A stretch of 59,791 nucleotides of DNA from an uncultured Bacteroidota bacterium (GCA_913041125.1 CAJWHM010000009.1:1-59791), one strand, 5' to 3'. Positions 18,265 to 28,076 are shown, numbered from the stretch's first letter. Numbers and translations: made by a program. Notes: generated from the sequence alone by a model not told the origin.

Positions 18265-19122
18265 ATGAGTTGGTTTAAAAGAAGTGAGAAAGGTATCCAT
18301 ACCAAAACAGAAGAAAAAAAAGATATCCCCAAAGGACTATGGTATCAGACACCGACGGGAAAAATTATTGAAGCAAAAGAACTCGCAGAAAACAAATATG
18401 TAAGTCCAGAAGATGATTACCATGTTCATATTGGTAGTAAAGAATATTTTGAAATCCTTTTTGATAATAATGTTTTTGAGGAATTTGATAAAGAGTTAAA
18501 GTCAAAGGATTTTTTAAAATTTGAAGACTCAAAAAAATATATAAATCGACTTAAAGATGCTCACAAAAAAACTGGTTTATATGATGCTATTAGAACCGCT
18601 GTAGGTCCTTCAAAAGGAAAAAATATTGTTATAGCATGCATGGACTTTAGATTTATTGGTGGTTCTATGGGTTCTGTTGTAGGTGAAAAAATTTCTCGCG
18701 CTACCGATTATGCAATAGAGAATAAATTGCCTCTCGTAATAATATCTAAATCTGGAGGTGCTCGTATGATGGAATCAGCAACTTCACTAATGCAAATGGC
18801 AAAAACTTCAGCGAAATTAGCACAATTAGCTGAGGCAAAATTGCCTTATATTTCAGTATGTACAGATCCAACTACAGGAGGAACTACTGCTTCATATGCA
18901 ATGTTGGGCGATATAAACATCGCTGAACCAAAAGCTCTAATTGCTTTTGCAGGTCCTAGAGTTGTAAAGGATACTACGGGTAAAGAATTGCCTGAAGGAT
19001 TTCAAACAAGTGAATTTCAGTTAGAAAAGGGGTTTCTTGATTTTATTTCTCATAGAAATGATTTAAAAAATAAAATAAATCTTTATTTAGATCTAATTTT
19101 AAACAGACCAATTAGAAGTTGA
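18265..19122 (+). CDS. accD: Acetyl-CoA carboxylase carboxyltransferase subunit beta, zinc-ribbon cysteines absent
   Basis: This 285-residue beta subunit of the carboxyltransferase joins AccA to make malonyl-CoA, the first step of fatty acid synthesis. The crotonase-type fold is intact: [37 protein letters not shown], and [21 protein letters not shown]. The N-terminal part aligns with the zinc ribbon of other AccD proteins ([26 protein letters not shown]), but the four expected cysteines are replaced by Thr29, Gly32, Ser47 and Asp50, so it cannot bind zinc there. The rest of the protein looks functional, and this may be a clade trait. Its neighbours are fbaA 37 bases upstream and rpsO downstream. 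Confidence 0.93.
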   Translation: MSWFKRSEKGIHTKTEEKKDIPKGLWYQTPTGKIIEAKELAENKYVSPEDDYHVHIGSKEYFEILFDNNVFEEFDKELKSKDFLKFEDSKKYINRLKDAHKKTGLYDAIRTAVGPSKGKNIVIACMDFRFIGGSMGSVVGEKISRATDYAIENKLPLVIISKSGGARMMESATSLMQMAKTSAKLAQLAEAKLPYISVCTDPTTGGTTASYAMLGDINIAEPKALIAFAGPRVVKDTTGKELPEGFQTSEFQLEKGFLDFISHRNDLKNKINLYLDLILNRPIRS

Positions 19123-19148
19123 TTATATTCTCATATTCTTAAAGTTTG

Positions 19149-19179
19149 TTGTGTAAGTCAACATTAATTGTATATTTGC
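19149..19179 (+). promoter_or_regulatory. Bacteroidetes-type promoter for rpsO
   Basis: TTG at 19149-19151 (with a second TTTG at 19145-19148), a 19-base spacer and TATATTTGC at 19171-19179 match the TTG / TAnnTTTG promoter of this phylum closely. Transcription would start about 19185-19190, leaving a leader of roughly 35 bases before rpsO. This is the clearest promoter in the window. Confidence 0.7.
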
Positions 19180-19222
19180 CAACTAATTCAGTTACATAAA
19201 AATCATTAAATTTAATATTGGC

Positions 19223-19492
19223 ATGTATAACTCAAAAGAAATAAAGCAAGATATTTTCAAAAAACATGGTAAATCTGAAAAAGATACAGGTTCACCGGAG
19301 GGACAAATAGCGCTCTTCACTCATAGAATCCAACACCTATCAGAACACCTTAAATCAAATCGCAAAGACTTTAATACAGAAAGATCTTTAGTTCGTTTAG
19401 TTGGGAAGAGAAGAAGCATACTTGACTATCTAAAATCTAAAGATATTGAACGATATAGAAGTATTGTGAAAAAATTAGGCCTACGAAAGTAA
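19223..19492 (+). CDS. rpsO: 30S ribosomal protein S15
   Basis: This 89-residue protein has the full length and signature of S15 (GSPEGQIALFTHRIQHLSEHL, then DFNTERSLVRLVGKRRSILDYL). It binds the 16S rRNA three-way junction early in assembly of the small subunit platform. The gene is followed by pnp after 78 bases, the order also seen in E. coli, where S15 represses its own mRNA and the polynucleotide phosphorylase gene lies downstream. Confidence 0.98.
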   Translation: MYNSKEIKQDIFKKHGKSEKDTGSPEGQIALFTHRIQHLSEHLKSNRKDFNTERSLVRLVGKRRSILDYLKSKDIERYRSIVKKLGLRK

Positions 19493-19570
19493 ATAATTTA
19501 AGATTTTAAAAGTTTTAGTTTTTCATTGGTTGCCACAACACACAACAGATTTTAACCAAAATAATGAAAA

Positions 19571-21700
19571 ATGACACCAAAAGTATTTACACAAGAAATA
19601 ATTCTTGAAGACGGCAGAATAATTACTCTAGAAACAGGTAAACTCGCAAAGCAAGCTGACGGCTCAGTTGTGGTTAGTATGGGTAATTGTATGCTCTTAG
19701 CTACAGTTGTTTCCTCTAAAACTGCAAGCCCTGTTGATTTTTTGCCACTCACTGTTGATTATAGAGAAAAATTCGCTGCGGCTGGCAGATTTCCTGGAGG
19801 GTTTTTTAAGCGAGAAGCGAGACCTAGTGATCAGGAAGTGCTCACGATGAGATTAGTAGACAGAGTATTACGACCATTATTTCCCAGTGACTATCATTCT
19901 GAAACACAAGTTATGATTCAGTTGATGTCTCATGATGATGATGTTATGCCAGACTCACTCGCTGGACTAGCAGCATCTTGTGCCATACATCTCTCAGATA
20001 TTCCTTTTGAATGTCCTATATCTGAAGTCAGGGTTGCAAGAGTTGATGGGATGTTTGTTATAAATCCAAGTAAATCTCAACTTGCCAATTCAGATATTGA
20101 TATAATGATCGGAGCTAGTGAAGATTCAGTTGCCATGGTTGAGGGAGAATTTGACGAAATTACTGAAGAAGAAATGCTAGATGCTATATCATACGGGCAT
20201 AAAGCTATTAAAGAGCAGATACAAGCTCAAATTTCGTTAGCTAAATCAATTGGTAAGAAAGAAACACGTTCTTATGAAGAAGAGACTTCAGACACCGATC
20301 TACAAAAAGAAATTTTCGATAATACTTACAAAAACTTTTATGAAATAGCCAAAAAAGGTCTATCTAAAGGTGAACGATCTGTACAATTCTCAGAAATAAA
20401 AGAAGATTATATTAGTAAATTTTCTGAAGAAGAATTAGACGAAAAGGGTGACTTAATATCTAAATATGTGAAGGAATCTCAAAAAAAAGCTGTTCGTGAT
20501 TTAGTTTTAAATGAGGGAATTCGTCTAGATGGAAGAAAAACAACTGATATAAGACCTATTTGGTGTGAAGTTGATTATCTTCCATCAGCGCATGGTTCTT
20601 CAATCTTCACTCGTGGAGAAACACAAGCTTTGGCTACAGCTACTTTAGGAACTTCTAGAGAAGCAAACATAATAGATTTGCCTACTGAACAAAGTGAAGA
20701 ACGTTTTTATTTACATTATAATTTCCCTCCTTTTTCCACAGGAGAAGCAAGACCGCTGAGAGGAACTTCTAGACGTGAAATTGGTCATGGAAACTTAGCT
20801 CAACGAGCCTTGAAAAAAGTAGTACCAGAAGATTGTCCTTATACGATCCGTATAGTTTCTGAGGTATTAGAATCAAATGGGTCTTCTTCAATGGCTACTG
20901 TATGTGCTGGTACTATGGCACTAATGGATGCGGGTGTAAAAATTAATAAACCTGTTTCAGGAATTGCAATGGGTCTAATTACTGAGGACAAAAAATATGC
21001 TGTTTTATCCGACATTCTCGGTGACGAAGATCATCTTGGAGATATGGATTTTAAAGTTACTGGAACAGAAGATGGAATTACGGCGTGTCAAATGGATATC
21101 AAAATAAAAGGCCTTAGCTTTGATATTTTGACACAAGCTCTAGATCAAGCAAGAGATGGTAGGCTTCACATTCTAAAACAAATTACTGACACTATTGCAT
21201 CACCAAATAAAAAAGTTAAAGATCATGCTCCAAAAATGATTTATCGCAGGATTGCTAACGAATATATTGGTGCGTTGATCGGCCCTGGGGGAAAAGTTAT
21301 CCAAGAACTCCAAAAAGAATCAGGATGTACTATCGTAATAAATGAGGATCCTGAAACTGAAGAAGGTATTATAGAAATACTGGGGACATCTCCTGAAGGC
21401 ATATCTATGGTTGAATCAAAGATTGACTCAATTACATTTAAACCCCAGGTTGGAAAAACTTATGAAGTAAAAGTAATAAAGATGCTCGACTTTGGTGCCG
21501 TAGTAGAATATACTCAAGCTCCAGGAAACGAGGTTTTACTCCATGTAAGCGAGCTTGCTTGGGAAAGAACAGAAAACGTAAGTGATGTAGTCAACATGGG
21601 TGATGTATTAGATGTTAAATATTTTGGAATAGATTCACGGACGAAAAAGGAAAAAGTATCAAGAAAAGCCCTATTACCAAGACCTGAAAAAAAAGAATAG
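19571..21700 (+). CDS. pnp: Polynucleotide phosphorylase
   Basis: This 709-residue 3'-to-5' exoribonuclease uses phosphate to degrade mRNA. Domain order is normal: first RNase PH domain (1-145), an all-alpha linker, second RNase PH domain (about 310-540; [44 protein letters not shown]), KH domain ([16 protein letters not shown]), and C-terminal S1 domain ([21 protein letters not shown]). Catalytic-site residues of the second core ([18 protein letters not shown]) are present. The start ATG at 19571 is preferred over an out-of-frame ATG seven bases upstream. Confidence 0.97.
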   Translation: MTPKVFTQEIILEDGRIITLETGKLAKQADGSVVVSMGNCMLLATVVSSKTASPVDFLPLTVDYREKFAAAGRFPGGFFKREARPSDQEVLTMRLVDRVLRPLFPSDYHSETQVMIQLMSHDDDVMPDSLAGLAASCAIHLSDIPFECPISEVRVARVDGMFVINPSKSQLANSDIDIMIGASEDSVAMVEGEFDEITEEEMLDAISYGHKAIKEQIQAQISLAKSIGKKETRSYEEETSDTDLQKEIFDNTYKNFYEIAKKGLSKGERSVQFSEIKEDYISKFSEEELDEKGDLISKYVKESQKKAVRDLVLNEGIRLDGRKTTDIRPIWCEVDYLPSAHGSSIFTRGETQALATATLGTSREANIIDLPTEQSEERFYLHYNFPPFSTGEARPLRGTSRREIGHGNLAQRALKKVVPEDCPYTIRIVSEVLESNGSSSMATVCAGTMALMDAGVKINKPVSGIAMGLITEDKKYAVLSDILGDEDHLGDMDFKVTGTEDGITACQMDIKIKGLSFDILTQALDQARDGRLHILKQITDTIASPNKKVKDHAPKMIYRRIANEYIGALIGPGGKVIQELQKESGCTIVINEDPETEEGIIEILGTSPEGISMVESKIDSITFKPQVGKTYEVKVIKMLDFGAVVEYTQAPGNEVLLHVSELAWERTENVSDVVNMGDVLDVKYFGIDSRTKKEKVSRKALLPRPEKKE

Positions 21701-21774
21701 CATTTTAAACACTTTTTGTAACATTCTTTCGTTTTGTTCGTATTATATATATTATTTAAATCTTAATTAGAAAA

Positions 21775-22638
21775 ATGAGACAACTCAAGATAACTAAACA
21801 AGTCACCAATCGAGAAACAGCATCACTAGATAAGTATCTTCAGGAGATTGGAAAAGTGGATTTAATTACTGCTGAAGAAGAGGTAGAATTAGCTCAGAGA
21901 ATTAAGGCAGGTGACCAAATTGCACTTGAAAAATTGACTAAAGCAAATTTACGATTTGTAGTTTCTGTTGCTAAACAATACCAAAACCAAGGGTTAACTC
22001 TTCCAGATCTAATTAATGAAGGTAATTTAGGGCTTATTAAAGCTGCACAACGTTTTGACGAAACCCGAGGCTTCAAATTCATTTCGTATGCAGTATGGTG
22101 GATTCGACAATCAATACTTCAAGCTCTAGCAGAGCAGTCTCGTATTGTTCGTCTTCCATTAAATAAAATTGGTTCAATTAATAAAATTAATAAAACCTAT
22201 GCTTTTTTAGAACAAGCTCATGAAAGAGCTCCTTCTGCTGAAGAAATTGCAAAAGAGTTAGATATGACTATAAATGATGTCAAAGAATCTCTAAAAAACT
22301 CTGGCAGACACGTATCTATGGACGCTCCGCTAGTAGAGGGTGAAGACTCTAACTTATATGATGTACTAAATAGTGGTGAATCACCTAATCCTGACAAAAC
22401 ATTACTTCATGAATCCCTAAGAACTGAAATTGAACGAGCCCTAGAAACACTTACTCCTAGAGAAGCCGATGTTGTTCGTCTTTATTTCGGATTGGGAAAT
22501 CAACATGCAATGACCCTAGAAGAAATTGGTGAAACTTTCGATCTTACAAGAGAGCGTGTTCGACAAATCAAAGAAAAAGCAATTAGAAGACTAAAACATA
22601 CATCTAGAAGTAAAATATTAAAAACGTATTTGGGATAA
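21775..22638 (+). CDS. rpoD: Primary RNA polymerase sigma factor (short RpoD/SigA type)
   Basis: This 287-residue housekeeping sigma factor directs RNA polymerase to the TTG / TAnnTTTG promoters of the phylum. Region 1.1 is absent, as is usual for Bacteroidetes primary sigma factors. Region 1.2 is [20 protein letters not shown]; region 2 contains [36 protein letters not shown] in consecutive segments; region 3 includes [13 protein letters not shown]; region 4 is [15 protein letters not shown] with the helix-turn-helix [19 protein letters not shown]. It is followed by a strong terminator. Confidence 0.97.
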   Translation: MRQLKITKQVTNRETASLDKYLQEIGKVDLITAEEEVELAQRIKAGDQIALEKLTKANLRFVVSVAKQYQNQGLTLPDLINEGNLGLIKAAQRFDETRGFKFISYAVWWIRQSILQALAEQSRIVRLPLNKIGSINKINKTYAFLEQAHERAPSAEEIAKELDMTINDVKESLKNSGRHVSMDAPLVEGEDSNLYDVLNSGESPNPDKTLLHESLRTEIERALETLTPREADVVRLYFGLGNQHAMTLEEIGETFDLTRERVRQIKEKAIRRLKHTSRSKILKTYLG

Positions 22639-22640
22639 CT

Positions 22641-22668
22641 AAAAGCAACTTCACAAGTTGCTTTTTTT
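22641..22668 (+). terminator. rho-independent terminator after rpoD
   Basis: A perfect 11-bp stem (AAAAGCAACTT at 22641-22651 with AAGTTGCTTTT at 22655-22665), a 3-base loop CAC and a run of T lie directly behind the rpoD stop codon. Confidence 0.92.
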
Positions 22669-22688
22669 AACTATAATAAATAGTTCTT

Positions 22689-23339
22689 ATGTCTATAAAG
22701 ATCGCACCTTCTATTCTTGCAGCTGATTTTATGAATTTAGCTGAGGATATAAATATGGTAAATCAAAGTGAAGCTGACTGGTTTCATGTTGATGTAATGG
22801 ATGGTGTTTTCGTGCCAAATATTTCCTTTGGTATGCCCGTTTTAAAAGCAATTAAAAAAGAAGCTAAAAAACCTTTAGATGTCCACTTGATGATCATAGA
22901 TCCTGATCGTTATATTGAAAACTTTGCAGGTCTTGGTGCAAGTATATTAACAGTCCATTTTGAAGCATGTACTCATTTACATAGAAGTTTACAAAAAATA
23001 AAATCCTTCGGCATGAAAGCAGGCGTTGCTCTTAATCCTCATACACCAATAACTAACTTAACAGATATTATTAAGGAAATTGATTTAGTTTGTTTGATGA
23101 GTGTAAATCCAGGATTTGGTGGTCAATCATTTATAGAAAATACATTTGAAAAAGTAAAAGAATTAAAAAGCTTAATAAAAAAAAGTAAAACGTCTTGTTT
23201 AATTGAAATTGATGGAGGGGTAACTAACAAAAACTCTTCAAAACTAATAAAATGTGGAGCAGATGTTCTTGTAGCAGGAAATTATATTTTCAAAGCAAGT
23301 GATCCAAAAGCAAATATTACACTCTTAAGACAATCCTAA
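22689..23339 (+). CDS. rpe: Ribulose-phosphate 3-epimerase
   Basis: This 216-residue TIM-barrel enzyme interconverts ribulose 5-phosphate and xylulose 5-phosphate in the pentose phosphate pathway. Signature segments are IAPSILAADFMNL, WFHVDVMDGVFVPNIS, LDVHLMI, MSVNPGFGGQSFI and IEIDGGVT, which supply the metal-binding histidines and the two catalytic aspartates. Length is normal. Its stop codon abuts the stop of the convergent OmpA-type gene (TAA directly followed by TTA), leaving no room for a terminator. Confidence 0.96.
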   Translation: MSIKIAPSILAADFMNLAEDINMVNQSEADWFHVDVMDGVFVPNISFGMPVLKAIKKEAKKPLDVHLMIIDPDRYIENFAGLGASILTVHFEACTHLHRSLQKIKSFGMKAGVALNPHTPITNLTDIIKEIDLVCLMSVNPGFGGQSFIENTFEKVKELKSLIKKSKTSCLIEIDGGVTNKNSSKLIKCGADVLVAGNYIFKASDPKANITLLRQS

Positions 23340-24659
23340 TTATCTTTTTGATTTGAATTGGACTCTTCGGTTTATTGCCCTTCCCAAAGAAGTCTGATTA
23401 TCTTCTAATGGATTCTCTTCCCCAAAACCAATTACTTCTAAACGAGTTTCTGGTACTCCAAGTTTTACTAAATATTCTAAAACAGCTTGAGCTCTTTTAA
23501 TTGAAAGTTCCACGTTATAATCTTCATCACCATCAGAAGAAGCGTAACCTTCTATTAGCAAATTTCCTTCTTGGTTTTCATCTAAAAGATTTTTGATTTT
23601 TTCAAGGTTTTCAATTGTCTTTCTTCCTAAAATTTGATAACTATTTGCTGGAAAATTGATTCTTGAACCAAATTCATTCAAAGTTTTGACTATCTCACCT
23701 GATAATTCTGGACAACCATTATTTTCTTTACTTCCAGGTTCATCTTTACAAAGGTCTTCATTATCGTTAACACCATCACCATCAGTATCTGGCCAAGGAC
23801 AGCCATTATTTTCTATAGGACCAAAATTACTTGGGCATTCATCATCTTTATCAGCTACACCATCTTGATCAGTATCCGGACAACCATTCATTTCAAGAGA
23901 ACCAAAAACATCAGGACAAGAATCGTCTGGATCTGATATTCCATCTTCGTCAGAATCAATACATCCATTTAATTCTGGGAGACCAGGTATTTCTGGACAC
24001 TTGTCTTCCTTGTCAATTATAGTATCCCCATCTGTGTCAGGACAACCTTCATATTCTTTTAAACCTGGTACACTTGGACATTTATCTTTACTATCTGGAA
24101 CACCATCCTTATCTGCATCCCCAGATCCAAAACCTAAACTTAAACCTACATTGTGTTGAAGATGATCAAATCCATCATTTTCATTCATGGAACGATAAGT
24201 TGATTGTAGGTTTATAGCCAAATTATCACTCAAATTAAATGAAAAACCCAATCCCCCAAAAATTGTTCTACTTGTTTCTGAAGAGGGAAAAATACCAGGT
24301 CTTTCTTGCCCATCAGCAAATTGAGAAAATCCATAACCTCCAATTATACTTGGAATAAGGCTTCCACTTGAAAGATTAAATTTCAAAAATCCATCTAGGG
24401 AAGTATATGTATATGAATCACTAAAATTATTAACATTACCGAGTGATGTTTGTGCACCCAAAGAAATACCTGCCCCAATGTGTCTGCTTAAACTTAACGA
24501 AGGTCCCCCAAAATTAATCCCAGACTCAACATTATCTCCTTGAAGGTTTATAATATTTGAGTTAACGGAAAAAGACCAAGGACTATTCTGGTTTTGAGCA
24601 GTAACTGAAGCAACAATAAAAAGTAATATTAAAGTTGGCTTAATAAAAATTCTAGTCAT
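23340..24659 (-). CDS. OmpA-family outer membrane protein with thrombospondin type 3 repeats
   Basis: This 439-residue protein has a signal peptide (cleavage near VTA-Q22) and an outer membrane beta-barrel of about eight strands in residues 25-180. A calcium-binding thrombospondin type 3 region follows in residues 181-318, with about five DxDxDGxxD/CP units such as [15 protein letters not shown] and [14 protein letters not shown]. The C-terminal OmpA domain (330-439) contains [19 protein letters not shown] and [10 protein letters not shown], which bind diaminopimelate in peptidoglycan. It thus links outer membrane and wall. This architecture is common and often abundant in flavobacteria. Confidence 0.92.
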   Translation of the reverse strand: MTRIFIKPTLILLFIVASVTAQNQNSPWSFSVNSNIINLQGDNVESGINFGGPSLSLSRHIGAGISLGAQTSLGNVNNFSDSYTYTSLDGFLKFNLSSGSLIPSIIGGYGFSQFADGQERPGIFPSSETSRTIFGGLGFSFNLSDNLAINLQSTYRSMNENDGFDHLQHNVGLSLGFGSGDADKDGVPDSKDKCPSVPGLKEYEGCPDTDGDTIIDKEDKCPEIPGLPELNGCIDSDEDGISDPDDSCPDVFGSLEMNGCPDTDQDGVADKDDECPSNFGPIENNGCPWPDTDGDGVNDNEDLCKDEPGSKENNGCPELSGEIVKTLNEFGSRINFPANSYQILGRKTIENLEKIKNLLDENQEGNLLIEGYASSDGDEDYNVELSIKRAQAVLEYLVKLGVPETRLEVIGFGEENPLEDNQTSLGRAINRRVQFKSKR

Positions 24660-24733
24660 GGCTTGTTAAATAATTCATATTTAATTTATATAACAAGAAA
24701 AAAATGAAATTATTGCTTTAATTAATAAAGAAG

Positions 24734-24916
24734 TTACTTATCCTGTAAATCTTTACTCCCTTTAAAAATTTTTGGAAACTTTCTTTCAATCCAATCAGGT
24801 ATATAATTTTGATTTTCGTCTTCTTCAAGTCCGGTTGCAGTAGATATAACTGCATATAAAATTACACCTCCTACAATAACGACAGCTCCAATAATTACTA
24901 TGACGAGTTCACTCAT
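24734..24916 (-). CDS. Small single-span membrane protein of unknown function
   Basis: This 60-residue protein has one strongly hydrophobic N-terminal helix (LVIVIIGAVVIVGGVILYAVIS, residues 4-25), then an acidic DEN segment and a basic tail NYIPDWIERKFPKIFKG. The DEN-N-IPDW-E-KF pattern recalls short proteins annotated as hypothetical in other flavobacteria, which together with the ATG start and clean flanks makes it a likely real gene. The function is unknown. It is read in the same direction as the OmpA-type gene, 74 bases before that gene's ATG. Confidence 0.65.
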   Translation of the reverse strand: MSELVIVIIGAVVIVGGVILYAVISTATGLEEDENQNYIPDWIERKFPKIFKGSKDLQDK

Positions 24917-24931
24917 TGGTTTTTTATTTTT

Positions 24932-24947
24932 GTAACATACAAGTTAC
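24932..24947. promoter_or_regulatory. Short inverted repeat upstream of the small membrane protein
   Basis: GTAAC (24932-24936) and GTTAC (24943-24947) form a five-base inverted repeat with a six-base spacer, 16 bases before the start codon of the 60-residue protein. It could be an operator or part of its promoter. A five-base repeat can arise by chance. Confidence 0.25.
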
Positions 24948-24975
24948 GAAAAAATATATATATTTTTTTTTTTTT

Positions 24976-27966
24976 TTAATCTATCATGAAATCTTCATTG
25001 AGTACACGCTCAAAATACTTCAAGAAAAAATCGGCATTATCAATCGAAAAAATTAATGGAGGTTTAATTTTGATGACATTTTTATGTGGACCGTCTGTAC
25101 TTAATAAAATTCCAAAATACCTAAGCCTGTTAATTAAATAATCTGCTTTTGCTGGCAATGGTTCAAGGTTTTTATCTACCAATTCTATTCCCAAAAACAA
25201 TCCTTGACCACGGACAGGCCCTAGAAAAGAATTTTTTTTTGCTAATATCTGGATTTTATTTTTAATGTAATTGCCTGTTATTAATGCATTTTCTTGAAGA
25301 TTTTCATCAGAAACAATTTCTAATACTTTGTCTGCAATGCAACATGAAACAGGATTGCCTCCAAAAGTATTAAAAAACTCCATACCATTATTAAATGAAT
25401 CAGCAACTTTTTTTGTACAAACAACAGCGGCAACTGGATGACCATTACCAAGGGGTTTACCGATAGTTATAATATCAGGAATTACATCATGTAATTGAAA
25501 GCCCCAAAAATTTGAGCCAACTCTTCCACATCCAGTTTGCACTTCATCAACAACGCACAATCCACCTGAACCTCTAACCTCATCAAATACTTTTGCTAAA
25601 AAACCTTCAGGTAATTCAATTTGGCCACCACAACTTATAATTGGTTCAATAATTATACCTCCCAACCTCTTATTTTTACTATGTATTAATTCAATTTGCT
25701 TTTTAACTTCAAAAACATATTTTGGAGTTGTATTTTTACCTCTATATTTTCCTCTAAATGAATCTGGAATAGGAAAAATAAATGTGTCTTCTGGTTTTCC
25801 TTTCCCCCCTTTTCCGTCAAATTTGTATGAGCTAATATCAATGCAACTGTTTGTGTTCCCGTGGTAACCATATTGTGATGCCAGAATTTGAGCAGAACCT
25901 GTAACAGTTTTTATCATACGAATTGCTAATTCGACTGCTTCACTACCTGAGTTCACAAAATGAACCACACTCAATTCTGGAGGAAGTGTAGATAATAATC
26001 GGTTAGCTAGTTTGGTTATATTTTCATTTATATAACGAGTATTTGTATTTAGCTGTGCCATCTGTAATTGTCCTGCTTTTACAACCTTAGAATTTTCGTG
26101 ACCAACATGTGCTACGTTATTTACCATATCCAAAAAATAACGCCCATTTTGATCGATTAAAAAAACCCCTTCACCGCGAACTACATGAAGTGGGTCTTTA
26201 TATTGTAAACTCATTCCTCTACCAAGGATTTTTTTTCGATCACTTAAGATTTTTTCATATTTTTTTAATTCTGTTGAATCTAAATTTTTAGATTTTATTA
26301 GAAAATTTGGATCAGGGCATAAAAATTTCCATGTGTTTTTTTCATCATGATAAATAACACCAGGAAAGTCATTTTTATAGTTCAACAATGAAAGTAAAAT
26401 TTGAAAATGTAGGTGAGGAACCCAATTACCATTTTCGTTTGAATTACCAATCCAGCCAATTTTATCTCCTTTTTTAATTTTGTCTCCCTTTTTATAAACT
26501 TCAAATGTTTTGAATGATAGATGTCCATATAGAGTATAAAAAACCAAACTCCCTATCTCATGCCGCAATATCAACATTACTCCATAAGATTTTTCTACCT
26601 TTTCATTTATTATCATTTCTATAGTTCCGTCAATGAAGGCGTGTATTGGAGTTTCAGGAGGAACCCAAAAATCAATCCCTAAATGAACACATCTTTTTTC
26701 TAGCCCCGTATTACATTCTCTTTCATAGTTATTTGATGTATATAAAATTCTTGGTTCCAAATAACCCCCTGCAATAATTTTTTCTGGTTGTGTTTTTTGA
26801 AGTTGATCAATTTTAAACTGAAAATGATCTAAATTGTTAAATTCTTCTTTTCTTCCAATCCAATTACTTCTGACACTCAGATCTATTTTGTGTATAGTGT
26901 TCTTATTTAAAGATGGAAAAACTGATTTCGTTATACTTTTTTGACTACTTGCCCAATTTCTAAAAATATGATAATGTGGATGAGGTAAGTATCCACATGC
27001 CTCACGAAATTGAAAATATGCAAACTCTGAATTTACTTTAATCCATTTTTTTAAAAGATCCCAAGCTGGTTTTTCACTTATCAACAAATATTTATTTGAA
27101 GGATTTTCATATTTATTAATAGCAGATTTAGTTACTGAAACTATGAGTCTCATTGCTACAAGATTATACAAAAAACTTAACTCTTTTTCTTGTAGTTTAA
27201 ACTTCGAATTATAGCCTTTTATAATGGGAATTGAAGCTCTTAAGGGGTTTGAATTATTCATTATAGCGTAAGCACAGGCTATCGCAACATCATTAATTAT
27301 TTGAGTATAAATTGCATCACCAAAATCAATTAATGATAACACTCTAGGATCTAGAATATCTTCATTTACAATAATATTATTATCATTAGCATCATTGTGA
27401 ATGACTCCCTTTCTTAATTTTTTATAATTATTATAATTTTTTTTAAACTCATTTAGGAACTTCTCGATGATTTTTTTTTCCTCTTTTTTGAAGAGGTTTA
27501 AGTATTTTTCAACCCAAATACTTTTTGCTATATCCCATTCAAATTCTCTGTGAGCATAAGGATGGTCAAATTTTTGTAATGATTTTGTTAGCAACCCACA
27601 TTCTTCGCCAAGACTTGATCTTAAACTATCTGTTTTGGGATTTACACTGCTCCATACTCTCCCGGATATCCAGGTTAATAAACGTAAACATAATTTTTCT
27701 TCATTTTTATATCTTACAATAACCTTTGAACTACCATTAATATCATTAATTACTTTAGGTGATTTATTCCCATTTAAATAAAAAAGAAGCTCGTTTTGAA
27801 AATCAAGAAATTCAAGTTCATCAAGACTCTTTGATATTTTAAATACATAATTATTATGACTAGTTTCAACCTTATAATTCAAATCTACCTCACCTGGAAG
27901 CTTAGTTAAAAAACCTTCTATATTATAATATGTCTTGAGTAAATAAGAAGCCTCTTTTAAATTCAT
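24976..27966 (-). CDS. Three-domain fusion: APH-type kinase, M23 peptidase, class III aminotransferase
   Basis: This 996-residue protein has no signal peptide. Residues 1-330 are an aminoglycoside/choline-kinase-like phosphotransferase, with the catalytic loop HNDANDNN (His190, Asp192, Asn197) and metal-binding LIDFGD (Asp214). Residues about 400-555 are an M23/LytM peptidase with intact zinc ligands HLGID (His428, Asp432) and HLHF (His518, His520). Residues 580-996 are a PLP-dependent class III aminotransferase with DEVQTG (Asp807) and the lysine of TIGKPLGNG (Lys837). In animals, hydroxylysine kinase and the phospho-hydroxylysine or ethanolamine-phosphate phospho-lyases belong to the first and third families, so phosphorylation followed by PLP-dependent elimination is a reasonable guess. 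The frame stays open to 28029, but that would start inside the tRNA gene; the ATG at 27966 matches the kinase N-terminus. Confidence 0.9.
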   Translation of the reverse strand: MNLKEASYLLKTYYNIEGFLTKLPGEVDLNYKVETSHNNYVFKISKSLDELEFLDFQNELLFYLNGNKSPKVINDINGSSKVIVRYKNEEKLCLRLLTWISGRVWSSVNPKTDSLRSSLGEECGLLTKSLQKFDHPYAHREFEWDIAKSIWVEKYLNLFKKEEKKIIEKFLNEFKKNYNNYKKLRKGVIHNDANDNNIIVNEDILDPRVLSLIDFGDAIYTQIINDVAIACAYAIMNNSNPLRASIPIIKGYNSKFKLQEKELSFLYNLVAMRLIVSVTKSAINKYENPSNKYLLISEKPAWDLLKKWIKVNSEFAYFQFREACGYLPHPHYHIFRNWASSQKSITKSVFPSLNKNTIHKIDLSVRSNWIGRKEEFNNLDHFQFKIDQLQKTQPEKIIAGGYLEPRILYTSNNYERECNTGLEKRCVHLGIDFWVPPETPIHAFIDGTIEMIINEKVEKSYGVMLILRHEIGSLVFYTLYGHLSFKTFEVYKKGDKIKKGDKIGWIGNSNENGNWVPHLHFQILLSLLNYKNDFPGVIYHDEKNTWKFLCPDPNFLIKSKNLDSTELKKYEKILSDRKKILGRGMSLQYKDPLHVVRGEGVFLIDQNGRYFLDMVNNVAHVGHENSKVVKAGQLQMAQLNTNTRYINENITKLANRLLSTLPPELSVVHFVNSGSEAVELAIRMIKTVTGSAQILASQYGYHGNTNSCIDISSYKFDGKGGKGKPEDTFIFPIPDSFRGKYRGKNTTPKYVFEVKKQIELIHSKNKRLGGIIIEPIISCGGQIELPEGFLAKVFDEVRGSGGLCVVDEVQTGCGRVGSNFWGFQLHDVIPDIITIGKPLGNGHPVAAVVCTKKVADSFNNGMEFFNTFGGNPVSCCIADKVLEIVSDENLQENALITGNYIKNKIQILAKKNSFLGPVRGQGLFLGIELVDKNLEPLPAKADYLINRLRYFGILLSTDGPHKNVIKIKPPLIFSIDNADFFLKYFERVLNEDFMID

Positions 27967-28002
27967 ATCTAAATATGATGATTTTAAATCATAAAAAGGG
28001 TG

Positions 28003-28076
28003 TGACCCAGGGAGGATTCGAACCCCCAACCCTCAGAGCCGAAATCTGATATTCTATCCAGTTGAACTACTGGGCC
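28003..28076 (-). tRNA. tRNA-Arg (anticodon TCG)
   Basis: This 74-base gene folds as a complete cloverleaf. The acceptor stem GGCCCAG pairs with CTGGGTC and is followed by discriminator A. The anticodon stem TCAGA/TCTGA encloses the loop TTTCGGC with anticodon TCG (reading CGA and probably other CGN codons). The T arm is GGGGG-TTCGAAT-CCTCC with one G-T pair. CCA is not encoded. The fusion enzyme starts 37 bases downstream on the same strand. Confidence 0.96.

Noticed and set aside
19493-19570. Possible RNA regulator between rpsO and pnp
   Set aside because: The 78 bases show no convincing hairpin or conserved element; I can only say they are AT-rich.
23831-24022. Direct repeats in DNA resembling a tandem or CRISPR-like array
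   Set aside because: The repetition comes from the thrombospondin type 3 units of the OmpA-type gene, is imperfect, and lacks constant repeats with unique spacers.
27967-28029. Extension of the fusion enzyme by 21 residues to an upstream start at 28029
   Set aside because: The extension would begin inside the tRNA-Arg gene, and the kinase N-terminus starts naturally at the ATG at 27966.
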